A DNA stretch of 64,000 bases. It comes from Scytalidium lignicola (taxonomy: Eukaryota; Ascomycota; Leotiomycetes). The DNA lies in assembly GCA_002812745.2 (NCBI GenBank), contig NCSJ02000005.1, positions 124,001-188,000 on the forward strand. Reading direction: 5' to 3'. Positions 32,473 through 44,308 of this stretch are shown here, one piece after another; position 1 is the first letter of the stretch; each line of letters starts with the position of its first letter. A model generated the notes under the pieces. The model was given only the letters and a program-made list of their open reading frames with translations. It was not told the DNA's origin and searched no databases. Made by a program: the position numbers and the translations under genes.

Positions 32473-35400
32473 ATGGCATCCTCTTTAGCAGCGCAGTTGT
32501 CTAAAATAGCTGCCACTTCTACGAATGCGTTAAATCTGAAAGCGCAAAAGGCTGCTCACTCGAAGTCTCTAATTTTCGAACCAAGGGTCGCTGCTTCACA
32601 AAGCTTCGATACACTATATACAATATGCCATGAAGGATTCCAGGAGCTTTGTCTCCTTGATGGGCGGTTTCTCGAATTTCAACGCAATATTTTCAGCGAG
32701 CAAAGTCAGTCAGAGGATCGCACACAGATGACAGCAGCTGAGAACGATGAGCTTGACAAAAAGCTGGAATCGTTCCTGAGTCTAGTCGGAAGCAGATTGC
32801 GGTTGAATCCAGCTGTGAAGGCTGTGGAATGGCTAGTTAGGAGATTCAGGTATGAAATTGCACTCACAATTTCAGGTCCTGGTGCCAGTGCTAAGTTAGA
32901 TTTAACAGGATCCATGAATATAACACCGCATTCCTTTTGACGACGTTCCTTCCTTACCATACTCTCCCTATATTTGTCAGTTTACTTTCAATATTACCAT
33001 CGAATATCCCCGAAGAGTACAAATTTCTACATCCTTATGTTCGGTCCTTGACCCCACCGCAGCGACATACTATCGTTCATACAGCAGCAAACAACACGAC
33101 ATTTGCCTCAAATCTCAACTCATATATCCTTCGCATATGTAATGCACGTCAACACTATCCAGCTTTGACTGCTTTCTGGGCGAGTACCATAACCGAAGCT
33201 ACCAGTGCTATGTTGGAAAAATCCAGGTCTGGAAGAAAGGGAGTCCAGTTACAACAAGAAGAGGACGTAATTTTAAGGCTATTACCAACACTGAACGAAG
33301 GTTTGGCGATGAAGAAAGTGCCAGATCTTCGCATTGGATGCTATATGCTCTTGGCTGTATTGGCTTCTAAGGGCGGCCTAGATGATAAGCTGCTTACAGC
33401 TATGATGGAGGCTGTTGTTTTAGGTTGGACGACTGAGACCACATCACCCGGTATTGTTTGCTTATCAGTATTGGCGCAACACAGAGGGGCAAAACAACTT
33501 ACAAGACGAGTGACAAAGGAATTATTAAAAGTTGAAAATTTATCGACTTCACTTATCGATCTTGCCAAAACGCGGCGCGTCGATAAGCTCGCAAATGGCC
33601 TGTGTCTTGCGCTGCTAGATCGAGTCGATAAAACAGGTCAGACTGATGGCCTCCCAATTGTGGAGCAAATCATCGAAAAGCAGCTTCTCAATGATCCGCA
33701 GGTAACGGTGATCGTGAAAGCACTACTTCTCCTAGCTCATAAAATTGATGACGCTACCGATGCTGGAAGAGATATACGAGCAAAACTTGCCTCCTCATTA
33801 GTCTTCTTGACGCAGATCTCAGGACATCTGCAGTCCGTCATCAGCCAAGCATTCAAGGCCACTACAATTGACATGGATGAACTAGAGATGAAGCTTCATA
33901 CAACCATACGGCCAAAAGAGCTTCGAGCTCCATCAGAAGATTTCGAGATGCAGGATTCGTACTCCAGCGTCCCTGAAAAGGTTTCCAACTTTTCAAGTCT
34001 TCTTGAAACACTTCCCACGAGCTCTACTACCGAAGTGTCTTTTTTGTCACACGGACCATCAGATAAATATGTCGACCTTGTCAGCGTTTTTTTGGCCGCG
34101 GTATCCAATGCTGCAGATCTCGATTCTTTTGACGAGCACATTCTTTTAAAGAGAAAATCCGCCATGGAAGTGCCACTCTATTTTAGTTTCTATGTACGAA
34201 CTTGGTGCGGGCCTTACCCAGTGTTAGCACGAGCCGCGGCTCTTCAAATGACAACTCGACAACTTTCAATTATGAGACAGTTGAACTTTGATGTCCAAGC
34301 ACTAGTGCCTTATACCATCGTTGGCCTGAGCGATTCCGCGATAAAGGTTCGGCAGTCGGCAGCAGAACTCCTCCTTGAAATTGGAAAACGCTATCCAGTG
34401 GGAGATGAAGCAAAGAAAGCATTGAGGAGTCTCCCTAGATGGGCTGTGGATCAGCTGTATGGGGTAGGTGACAAGTCTCGCAATATAGATTGGATTAGTG
34501 GGGATGTCATTTGCCAAGTATTCGGAGAAATACTTTTACCTTCATTGGAGGCCTGCATTTTAGACAAAAGTCTAATACACTCAATATTGGAGAAGGCCTT
34601 AAATAGAGCTTCTGATGACACTCCAAAGAAAAATGAGAAAGGCCTCTCTCAAAAGGTACGAGCATCGTTTTTATCCTTCTTGGCGAGCCATGTCATCAAC
34701 ACTCCACTATATGTCGTGAAAACCAGACTTCTTGAGTCTCTCAATCGCGTAAAGCGCGTCGGCACCACCTCACGTACAAAACTCCTATTAGCGGTTCTCC
34801 AACAGTGGGCAAGTTTAGGCCCAGCAGAGGTATCACAATCTTACGAAGTAGAACGCCTAGACACGGCACTCATGGATGATCAAGCAGTCACTACTGTTAC
34901 GCCGAATGATCAGGAAGGACTCCGTTTCTTAATGAGTATTGTTCAAGGTGAGGTCGCCATGGACCGTCCAACGCTTATTACTGCGGTATTTAGGAGATTG
35001 CGAGTCATGTGGCCTTCACTAAAGGGCGATCTCTGTTTGGAAACAGCGTCTAAAATACTGGAGATTTCCCAGGCAGCTCCCGATACAGGAAGTTATAATA
35101 GTGTTGTCGTTGAAGAGTCGGCGGAGCTCCTACGTACTGTTCAACTTTCAACAGATATCCTCTGCGCTTTCCTCTCGAGACTCCCGAGTACTACTAAATT
35201 GGTGGACACACCTCCTGCTGTTAAACGGCGCCGTACAAGCCATGGTGAGGTTGCTAGAGCACCATTACAAGACCCTAAGCAACTTGCGGGAGCTATTTCT
35301 CAAGTGACATTTGTGCTGCAATTGATTGACAGCTCAAATCCTGGGAGCCATCCTGAGCTTCTCAAGGGCCTCTTCAACACACTAGCCGAGCTACAACACT

Positions 35401-37981
35401 TCAAAGCCCAGGTTGCTTCAGAGCTTGCATATTTGCAAGGACTAGTATTGAGCAGCCTTCTAGCAATTGTGCAAGCATACAAGCGGAATTCTGGATTAAA
35501 GTTCGATCGTTCAGCCGTTCGAACAGACCTGCTTGTTGACTGTGTCCAGAAGTCCTCAAGTCCACAAGTCCAGAATTCTTCCCTGCTTCTTATTGCTGCT
35601 CTTGCAGACGCCGCACCCGAGGTTGTTCTTCATAGTGTTATGCCAATATTCACGTTCATGGGAAGCTCAGTGCTCAGACAGAATGATGATTATACATCTC
35701 ATGTAATCAGTCAAACAATTCGTGAGGTTATCCCTCCTCTAATTTCATCCCTTCGAAAAGAAAAACGCAATCCTGTTACTGGAGCCGCTGAACTTCTTCT
35801 CAGCTTTGTCACCGCATTCGAGCACATTCCACCACACCGCCGCCGGCCTTTATTTACTTCTCTGATTCAAACGCTGGGTCCAGAAGATTTCCTATCACCA
35901 CTCTTAGCCATGCTTGTTGACAAGTACGGCACTTCAGATAACATTATGACTTTCTCAATGGAGTTGTCTAGCTCGTTTTCAGTCGAAGTCCAACTCCAAG
36001 GTGCTGCCCAACATCTGTACCTCATCGCAGATGTTCTAAAACCAAATCCTACCTTTTCGAGCATCTTATTAGGGGCTAACGAAGACGGTTTCGATTCCAA
36101 ACGAGTCATTCTAGACGAACTAGTATCGCTCTCCCATCTCCTTTCCCAGAAAAAGCTCGTTACCCAAACCGGAAAGTTGCTCCAGCAAGATGATATGGAT
36201 GCAGCGAGAATTCGCGAATTGTATTCAACCTTAGTAGAAAATCTTCTCATGCTCGCCGACACCTTGAAGGAGGATAATCAACTTCACAGTGCTTGTGGTG
36301 ATGTGCTAGGGAGCTTGCTAGGACTTCTGTCAACTGCCGAATATGTTAAGTCTGTTGAGAGCTTGCTTGATCGACCTAACGAAGCTCTCAGACGGAAGAT
36401 TTTGCGGGCTCTAGAAGTCCGAATTGATCAAGAAAGCCTTTCAGATGCGGTTTCTAGAACTGCAATGCTCAGTTTCCTTCCTCAACTTACTGCTATTATT
36501 CGCGACTCTCAGGATGTGCTGTACAAACACATTGCCATTGCTTGTGTAGACAAGATCTCGGAGAAGTATGGTAAGAAAGATCTCGAAGCTGTTGAAGCTG
36601 CTGCAAAGACAATTGCTAGCGACCAATGTCTTGGACAACTAGATGATCGGTTAAGGGTCATGGCGCTCTTATGCCTTGCATCTCTAGTTGAAATATTACG
36701 GGAAGGCATTGTATCCATCCTTCCAGTAGCCATTCCTAAAACCTTAGAATACATGGAGGCCAGCGTATGTATAGGTAGTGATGGGCAACAATTGCACAAT
36801 GCGGGCTACTCCTTTATGAGTTCCCTAGTGCAGTACCTGCCATATATGGTTTCAGGGAAGTACTTAGACAAACTCCTTCAGATATCCAACGAGTCGGCCG
36901 AAGCGGATCTCGATGAAGAAGCAGATGAGAGCAGACTCCAATGCCTCAAACTTGCCGCAAAGCAAATTGATGCCAAGAATATGTTTGTGGCATTGGAAGT
37001 AAATTGGATATCTGCATCTGCTGGACCTGAGGTACAAATTCTCAATAATATTATTTCTTGGATACAGCTAATATTAAATAGGCACTCTCGGAGTACTTTG
37101 AGGTTCTTCGCATAGCGGTTGAGAAGCATCCCAAGAGTGTGATTACAAAACACTCGGCAGTTCTTGCAAATATCTTGATGAAATCCTTCGATCTTAGAAG
37201 AGACTGGCATACAAGAGGTAATATTGAATCACCAGAGGAATCAATACCAGAGCTCGAAACAACCATTATCGGCATTGCAATCAAGATGATATACAAGTGG
37301 AATGACTCGACTTTCAGACCTATTTTTGCTAAGATGGTTGAGTGGGCATCATCCCTATCTAAAAATGATAAAGAAGGCAAGATTCTGCGTCTGCAAACTC
37401 TATATGCCTTTATGGCTGTATTCTTCGATGATCTCAAGTCAATAGTCACAAGCTATGCGACATACATCTTAGATAACTCCGCAGATATCTTGAATGCCGT
37501 CGATGTCAAGAATAAGGAGTCAAAGGAGCTGTGGGCAAGAGTCCTTCGAACACTGGCTAAATGTTTTGAACACGATCAAGACGACTTCTGGCAATCACCA
37601 CCTCATTTCGAGGCCATAGCGCCGGTTCTCTGCAATCAGTTTACATACGCATCGAGCCTGAAATTAGTAGACGACCTGATTCCTACCATTGTCGAACTGG
37701 CAGCAGCAGCAGATTCCGCTGATCATCATAAAACTCTCAATACTGCCATTCTTAAACACATGCGTTCTGAGAATGGTAATGTAAGGCTTGCAGCGGTTAA
37801 GTGTCAACAGGCATTGACTGATAAGATGGGCGAGGAGTGGCTATCGTTGTTGCCAGAGATGTTGCCGTATATTAGCGAGCTTCAACAAGACGATGATGAT
37901 GTTGTGGAGAGGGAGACACAGAGGTGGATTATGAAGATTGAAGAAGTTCTTGGTGAGAGTCTTGACTCTATGCTTCAGTAG
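32473..37981 (+). CDS. UTP10: UTP10 / HEATR1, U3 snoRNP (small-subunit processome) protein
   Basis: Large HEAT-repeat protein of the t-UTP/UTP-A subcomplex, acting in the nucleolus on rDNA transcription and early 18S pre-rRNA processing. Exons 32473-32849, 32909-37031 and 37082-37981 sum to 5,400 bases, giving 1,799 residues, the usual length of fungal UTP10. The N-terminus MASSLAAQLSKIAATS and the block NTAFLLTTFLPYHTLPIF, formed across intron 1, are family hallmarks. The C-terminal part (EYFEVLRIAVEKHPKS to EDDVVERETQRWIMKIEEVLGESLDSML-like) matches the BP28CT-type end. A basic segment (PAVKRRRTSH, about residue 750) could be a nuclear signal. Both introns have GT-AG borders and keep phase. 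It looks intact and marks the start of the conserved gene block. Confidence 0.95.
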
Positions 37982-38592
37982 AGTAGATCTTTGATTTTGC
38001 AAGGAAGGAGTACAAGGCGTTGGGTAGATCTAGCCTTTAAATATGGATTACCCAGGATTAACATCGTATAAAAGTTACATTTCTTGCCCCTTGGGTTATA
38101 TTCAGAGTCTGGGTCCCTTTTCTAAATCTGGAACTCAATTTATCGTCTCTAAAGATCAACCACCTATCAAGCGCAAATATTATATTTCGCAGAGAACGAA
38201 TATGTTCCATTACGTATAAATATATGTATATTGACAAAGGAGGCCAGTCCAAGACCGAGACCTGACATATATTGACAGCCACTATCCCTCTTTCTCCACT
38301 CTCCCAAATTCTCCATGCTCCAAAACCAATCATCCACAATTCACATCCACACCACAAAATCCATCCTTTTAGGACCCTGTGATCAGCTAGGTATAGAAAA
38401 TAAAATACAAGGGAGCGAGTTTTAAAAAAAAGCCTAGAAGATCCTAAAAGGACGGCCCAAACCAAAAAATCCACACCATGCATGCAAATTTAATAAATAG
38501 GTCGAATCTCATTATCGCATCATATTTTGAATAAAAGTACTCGCTCCACCGAAAAAAACAAAAAATTAATATTGGTACCGCAGTAGCTCTTT
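37982..38592. other. Convergent intergenic region (UTP10 and membrane protein 3' ends)
   Basis: Contains the 3' regions of two converging genes. No coding feature is supported. Confidence 0.5.
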
Positions 38593-40131
38593 TTATTCAA
38601 GCTCATGATGGTAAACCTCACTCATTGGTGCACCGCTCATGTCAACCTGCTGCGGTCCACCTGCGGGTCGCGCCGAGGGTGCCACAGCCAGGTTAGCGGT
38701 CATAGAAGTTGGGCCCAATTCAGACACACCCTGCGGGACCTGATAACTTCCACGATTCGAGCCTCCTAATTCACTAACTTGCGGGCTCTGTGGTCCAAGT
38801 TGTTGTGGCGTAGCGGGCGAAACACCTGAGACTACAGGACTAGGTGCGTAGTATACCGGTGGAGGACTTTGTGCTCCATTAATATCCATGCGGGCATCCT
38901 GGGGTTGGTACCCGGCTGGTTTGTAATATTCCGTCGTCTGTGGATTCACGGTGGGTTTCTCTTGCGCTGGTAGATCCTGTGGTAGGGGGGCATATCCTAC
39001 TCCTCCAGCCGGTTTCCCGGCTAGTTCGGCGTGTTGTTCATTTGCAACAACACTATGGAATGCGGCTCCCGTAGCCGCAGACGCTGCTGCTCCTGAAGCT
39101 ATGTTATCGGCTTCAGACTTTCTGGCAGCCTTGTTCTTCCTTCTGATGAAAAACCAGGCTAAAAGAGCTACGATAGCAATGACAGCCACACCACCAACAA
39201 CTCCGCCTACTATAGGGCCAGTGTTAGATTTATGGTGTGTGTTCTGACCAACATTAGGATGAGCCGATGGACTGTTAAACGGAGGACTAGTTGGCGAAAT
39301 AGTAGAAGAATCAGATGAATCAGATGAATCAGATGAATCAGAGGATGAAGCTGGTCTGACGGGTGGCGAGGGGTTAGCAGTGACAGTGACAGTGGAAGGA
39401 GGCGAGGTAACTATGATAACGTCCGAGTTCGTTGAGCTCGACCCATCATCCGAGGTGAATGATGAGACCAGGGCAACCTGGAGAAAGTAAGATGTAGTAG
39501 AGCAGCCATAGTTGTAGTAGGTTGCTTGGCCATAGACGAAAGCAAAGGTACCACAGAACGGATTCTCTGGCGGGCTGAAGTGTAGTTTCCCCTTTTAGCA
39601 ATTATATTTTTGGGATGAAATTTCTGTGGAGTCTCACCAGTAGATCTGACTAACAGGAGGCACGCCTGTCGACAAAATATTGTCCCAACATTCGGTGACC
39701 CAGTTGTATTTAACAGATGTCTGACCACAACCCTCATAACCCAAAAATTCATCGCCGAGAGTTGTGCTGTAAAACAAGCACGTGCTTGGAGAGTCACAAG
39801 CAGGAATACCATAGCCTATACATCCAAAACCCATTAACATCAAGGCCCGCCCAAACAAATAAACAGGCTGTTAAAGCAGCAACTGCTTCCACGTACCTCC
39901 AGGAATCGACCACTGCGAACACCCAACCTGCACCCTCTTCTCCAAGTGCTCCACCCTCGCCTTCAACAATTCCAACGAAGGAGCCTCGGTAGGCTCACTC
40001 AGGACCGGTTCACCAGCACCAACAGTCCTGGCTGGCATTTCAGGGACGGCGCTGGCCGTAACATGCGGAAGCCAGGACATGCATACTGAAAACACGGCAG
40101 CGGCAGCTGAGTATCTCATAGCGGAACCCAT
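38593..40131 (-). CDS. Mid2-like single-pass membrane protein (putative wall-stress sensor type)
   Basis: Predicted 464-residue type I membrane protein. The ATG at 40131 gives MGSAMRYSAAAAVFSVCMSW, a signal peptide. Exons read as 40131-39897, 39815-39655 (donor GTTAGT) and 39591-38593, and total 1,395 bases. The ectodomain has a short helical segment (LELLKARVEHLEKRV) and a Cys-rich region (PACDSPSTC, YEGCGQTS, TECWDN, FCGTF, YGCST). A Ser/Thr/Pro stalk follows, with SDSSDSSDSSDSS encoded by 9-bp repeats at 39,311-39,342. A single helix (VVGGVAVIAIVALLAWFF, about residues 260-280) is followed by RRKNKAARK and a Pro/Gln-rich cytosolic tail. This layout matches fungal Mid2/WSC-type sensors of the cell-integrity pathway, although a WSC domain is not evident. 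Confidence 0.8.
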
Positions 40132-41954
40132 CTGATCTTCCCTCTCCTTTCCCTTCCTCTCTCTTTCTTGTCTTTTTCGTGTAGAAAGGGGAGCAGTCGA
40201 CTTGCAAAATGGAAGAAGGGAGAGATCGACCAGCCTCCCTCCAGAATTCCCGGGGTCCGAAGGATTTATATGAAGCCCCCGACTTGTGAGCCACGAACAA
40301 AGGCGGGCATGGCTCAGGTGCAAATAAGCTACTGCACAGACACAGACCAGATCCATGCCATCATCAACTTTTCCAGCCGGATAGCATGAGGCTCTGTCCG
40401 GCGGTGATTGGAGACCGCTCGAAGGATTCAGTCTAGCAGTCTTGGCTTTTTGCGGCTTTCGGGTCTGTTGCTCCTCAATTGGGTCTCGTCGATCCACCGC
40501 CTTGGGGAAGCTATTTTTACTTCATCTATACGGCATGGCATTAACGAGGATCTAGCATCGAGATGGAAGGGCGGCCATGCATGCTATCGCCGCAACCCGC
40601 CCGCGGAATCTGACAGTCAGCAGGCAAGCATATTAAATCAACCTCATCTAGGATTTTGAGCCTTTTTTGCAAGTACAGTCCCGTACTTAGACAACACCCG
40701 GCAGCGGGGAGTAGAGCAACAGCAACAGCAACATCACAGGTACCGATCTAGCTACCATCTCTCTGCGTGCTAGAAAGGCCTAATTAAATCTAGCATGAGG
40801 AGCTGAAATCCATGCGCGAATCACAAGTAGCGGTGGCGTCCTCTGGAACCGATGATTTGGCTTGGTGTGCGATGGGAGAGGCTTGTGAGTTGCAAATCAA
40901 TACTTTGCAGCAGAAAAGATTGCAAAAAAGCAATAATCAATGCAGCTAGTGCTGCGAGTGGCCGGCCAGCTAGGCTTGATCCGGCGTGTTTAGGCGTGTG
41001 TAGGCTTGTCTAGGGCTGTCTAGGCCTGTTTGGGTTTCGGGACCCTGAAATTGCANGGCGCTCACAGGCGCCCATGCCTGCCAGCCATCGCTGTAATGAC
41101 CCCGTACGCTGGCGAATAAAGGACTGTACAGTTAAAATACAGTGGTACACCCCACTTCCAGGCGTCCTTCTGCTCGTACTGAATCCGTACCGTACTGCGG
41201 TACGCCTTTCGGGAAGCCTGACGCCTGATGATCACCAGGGTCGTCTCGGACGGAGAGCCAGACCTAAGCTTTATGGTTACTGTCCAGAACATCCCCCAAC
41301 AACGGGTCCTTTGCCCAAGGCCTTGATGCTGTTCTGCGAGAGTGGTCTGATGGCATCTGTGACCCTCAATCACCTATACGTTCCCAAGGAGCAGTTGTGA
41401 CAAAGCTGGAAGAAGCAAGACACTTCCTGAAAAGGCACGGTATAATTCATCGTTCAAATCTTTTAGCCAGTCTTGTGGTGGTATGCCCCCCTGCATATCA
41501 TCCCGAGATTTGGCGCTTGTGAGGAGCGTGGGCATTTCCCACTTCGTACTGAGCCACGGCAGAATAGAACAAGGACTTTCATAATTATCAGAAAAGGGCG
41601 GTTTCCCGTCCACCCGATCCCAGATTTGCATCTTTTGCACCGGTAACTCGTCCTGTTTTGAGAGATGAAAGGCTAACATTATATTCAGGTAAGACGTGTC
41701 ATAAATATAATCTGATATTATCCGGTGCACAACTAATGCAGATTGTTGTCGGGTTGATGAATGGACGTTCTTCAAGTAACTGATAACCCGTCAGTCGTAT
41801 GATTCATTCCTTCTCCTATCAACTACTCCCTCAAGCTAGCCCCAACTTATTAACTATCAATCCAAATCCGTAAAAATTCAATAGCCTTGTAACGCCGTCT
41901 GCCTTTGGTATCAATAAAGCTAATCAATCAAAATCCGAGATGGCCACTCCTTTT
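40132..41954. other. Intergenic, no gene supported
   Basis: Promoter of the membrane protein gene, then about 1.4 kb of unassigned sequence. Near 40,985-41,035 a degenerate run of (TAGGc/gTGTn) words occurs. It resembles telomere-like or simple repeats but is not a true TTAGGG array. Open frames at 41,062-41,775 have no domain. Confidence 0.45.
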
Positions 41955-43741
41955 TTAAGCCTCATCATCCCACGACTCGTAATTCATAAAGTTCTCCATG
42001 GCCCCAGACCCAAAGAAATAATCTAGGTCTGGATACGCGCTTTGCTCCGAAGTCCAATTACTCGACACAATCGACCCGTCATCTGGAGTACTCAGTCTGG
42101 TAGAAAGCACCGACGGCTCGATCCATTTCCAACTCCATCTCATCCCATCCTTTAACTCCAGATCTATAACCTGGTTGAGAGGTAACGGCACGGGAGTGTA
42201 GTCATCGTCAGAGATTCCTTGCAGTGCTTTGTGCATCTTTTCGTATTCCCAGAATTCCTTGATCAGTTTCACACCAACTTTACTGTCCCACATTCCTTCC
42301 TTTCGAGGAGCGCGATCCAGAAGCTCGATAGCTTCGTTACGGAGGTTCGTTGAAGGACATTTGACGCAAACGTAGTACAGTGGTGCCACGATTCCAAGAT
42401 CCGTTGAAAATGCTAACGGAGGAGACCCGCTCCTCGCATCTTCCTCGCCAGCCTGGATCAGCGATCTTGACATGTTAACAATGGTCTCGAACTCGGGCAG
42501 GCATTTCTGTAGCTCATCCATCTCAGAGGCTGCGGAGCGTTGGGAATCTAATTGCATTGGCGCAATAGTTGCCATAATCTTCGCTGTTGTATGCTGAACT
42601 TTTAAGAGAGCTGCACCGCGGACCTCCTTCTTGGTGAAACTCTTACTTTTCTTGGCCAGGAAATTAACGAAAGGTTTCTCCCATGAAAGGAGTATATCTT
42701 TATAAACGTGGTACTGGTGAACGGCCCTTGGTAATTGGTGGTCTAGGTTAGTGAATCCGTCAAACATGTAGAACGCGCGGAAGAGACCATCAGCTGCCCC
42801 GTTCATGAAAATTCGAGCATCCTCCAACGTTTCAAATGGTGTCGAGAATTTCGCCTTTTCTTCCTCAATGACCAGTAAATTAAGGGCGAAATTGATCCTT
42901 TCTTCTTTACTACTCGTATCTATATAGAGGATTGACTGTATGCTCAACCTCATGAATATAGGGACTAGATAAGTGTCTATCAGATACTTATCAGACTCCG
43001 AGCGGACCTTCATACTCCGTAGGATTCTAAGTCCACTCTGAAGATGGATCATGGCAGATCCAAGATGACCTCGGAGAGAATCGAAACACACAAACAGGAT
43101 ACAGCACATCAATGCCGTTACTGTCCCTTGTTTCCCAGACTCCAGACTCAGCCTTAACTGCGCAATGGACTTTGCATATTGACTCGTGGCAAAATAGTTA
43201 TCCGGTTCATTGTATCCTATATCTGAGTCAATGAATTCTATCCTTTTCCTAGAGAAATCCTCGTGAAGGGACCCAATGGCTATAATCGCATGCCGCAGTG
43301 CCGGATCGGCCACCCCTGCTTGCAGAATGTTTTGTTCCCAGAACGATGGGTCATAATATCCACTCAATTCGCGAGCTGTACATCCAAGGAAGTAATAGAA
43401 TCCGCGTTTCTCAGAAGCACTGCCAGGAATATGTGTCACAAACTTCTGGATGATCTGGATACTCTCGTCGCCGCTAGAGGGTGTCGATACAGACGAAGTG
43501 GGGGGTAACTTGGCATATCCATCGCACTTTCTTCCTGTGCTGGTACACCTCTTGCAGAATGGTTTGGCTTCATCGCATTTCACACGCCGGATTCTTGTTT
43601 CAAACGTTAGAAGTAATAATAAGCTATTGCGGGGTGATAAACTGCTTACTTGCATGTGGCACATCCGGTCTTAACCTTTGGACCACAATTCCTCCTACGC
43701 TTTGAAAGTGCGAGCATCGGATTATTCTCTTTCGACATCAT
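41955..43741 (-). CDS. Zn2Cys6 transcription factor (fungal-specific TF family 2)
   Basis: 576 residues in two exons, 43741-43650 and 43593-41955 (1,731 bases). The zinc cluster forms across the intron: CATCKIRRVKC, DEAKPF, CKRC, TSTGRKC, that is CX2CX6CX6CX2CX6C, preceded by a basic stretch (KRRRNCGPKVKTG). The remainder (FYYFLGCTARELSGYYDPSFW; DPALRHAIIAIGSLHEDF; LRILRSM) is the standard all-helical regulatory region, with the common FWEYEKMHKAL near the C-terminus. The C-terminus is acidic and aromatic (PDLDYFFGSGAMENFMNYES). The first of two consecutive ATGs was chosen as start. Targets are unknown; no biosynthetic cluster surrounds it. Confidence 0.92.
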
Positions 43742-44308
43742 ATTGAAATTTGCGGAGCCCTCCTCCAACGGTAACTCTCAAGTCGGATAGTTTGGCGTAA
43801 GACAGCAGTTAAATCATAAATGATGATAAATCAAGTTTCGTACTCACCTATCCTGCGGCACAGCGCTGACGACAGGGCAGGGCTGAGCTCCAGGAAACCT
43901 ACATCATCAGTGTACGTAAGCACATGTGTCGGAATCAATTCAATATCAGCCAGATTGCGAAATATACAGCTGCACCTAAGCTGCAAGGCTAATGATACCG
44001 ATTGAAAAACGGTGTCAACGGTCCTGCGTCCATTCTTAACATAAGGCTGAGCCTCCGATCAATACGCAGACTGGCAGGCTAAGCTAGATATAGGCATTTT
44101 GCGATTGGTTGACTGTACGAGCAGACCAATAGCAGCCTTGAAATTTTATTACCTAATCAAAATATTTCACCTAGGGGAAGTTTTGAATCAGAGCGTTAGG
44201 TCCACTTAAAAGCAGGTCTACCAAAAGTTAAATATATAGTTTAAATCATCCCTGTATAGTCTAAATTGAACTGAACGTTTGAGGAGTTAAGAAGCTGCTG
44301 TACGACAA
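43742..44308. other. Intergenic region between the regulator and RDH54
   Basis: Upstream region of the Zn2Cys6 gene and 3' region of RDH54. No gene or repeat is seen. Confidence 0.5.

Noticed and set aside
40985..41035. Interstitial telomere repeat
   Set aside because: The TAGGC/TGTCTAGG words are irregular and never form TTAGGG/CCCTAA units.
41062..41775. Overlapping open frames in the gap before the Zn2Cys6 gene
   Set aside because: No domain and conflicting strands; none shows conserved-looking sequence.
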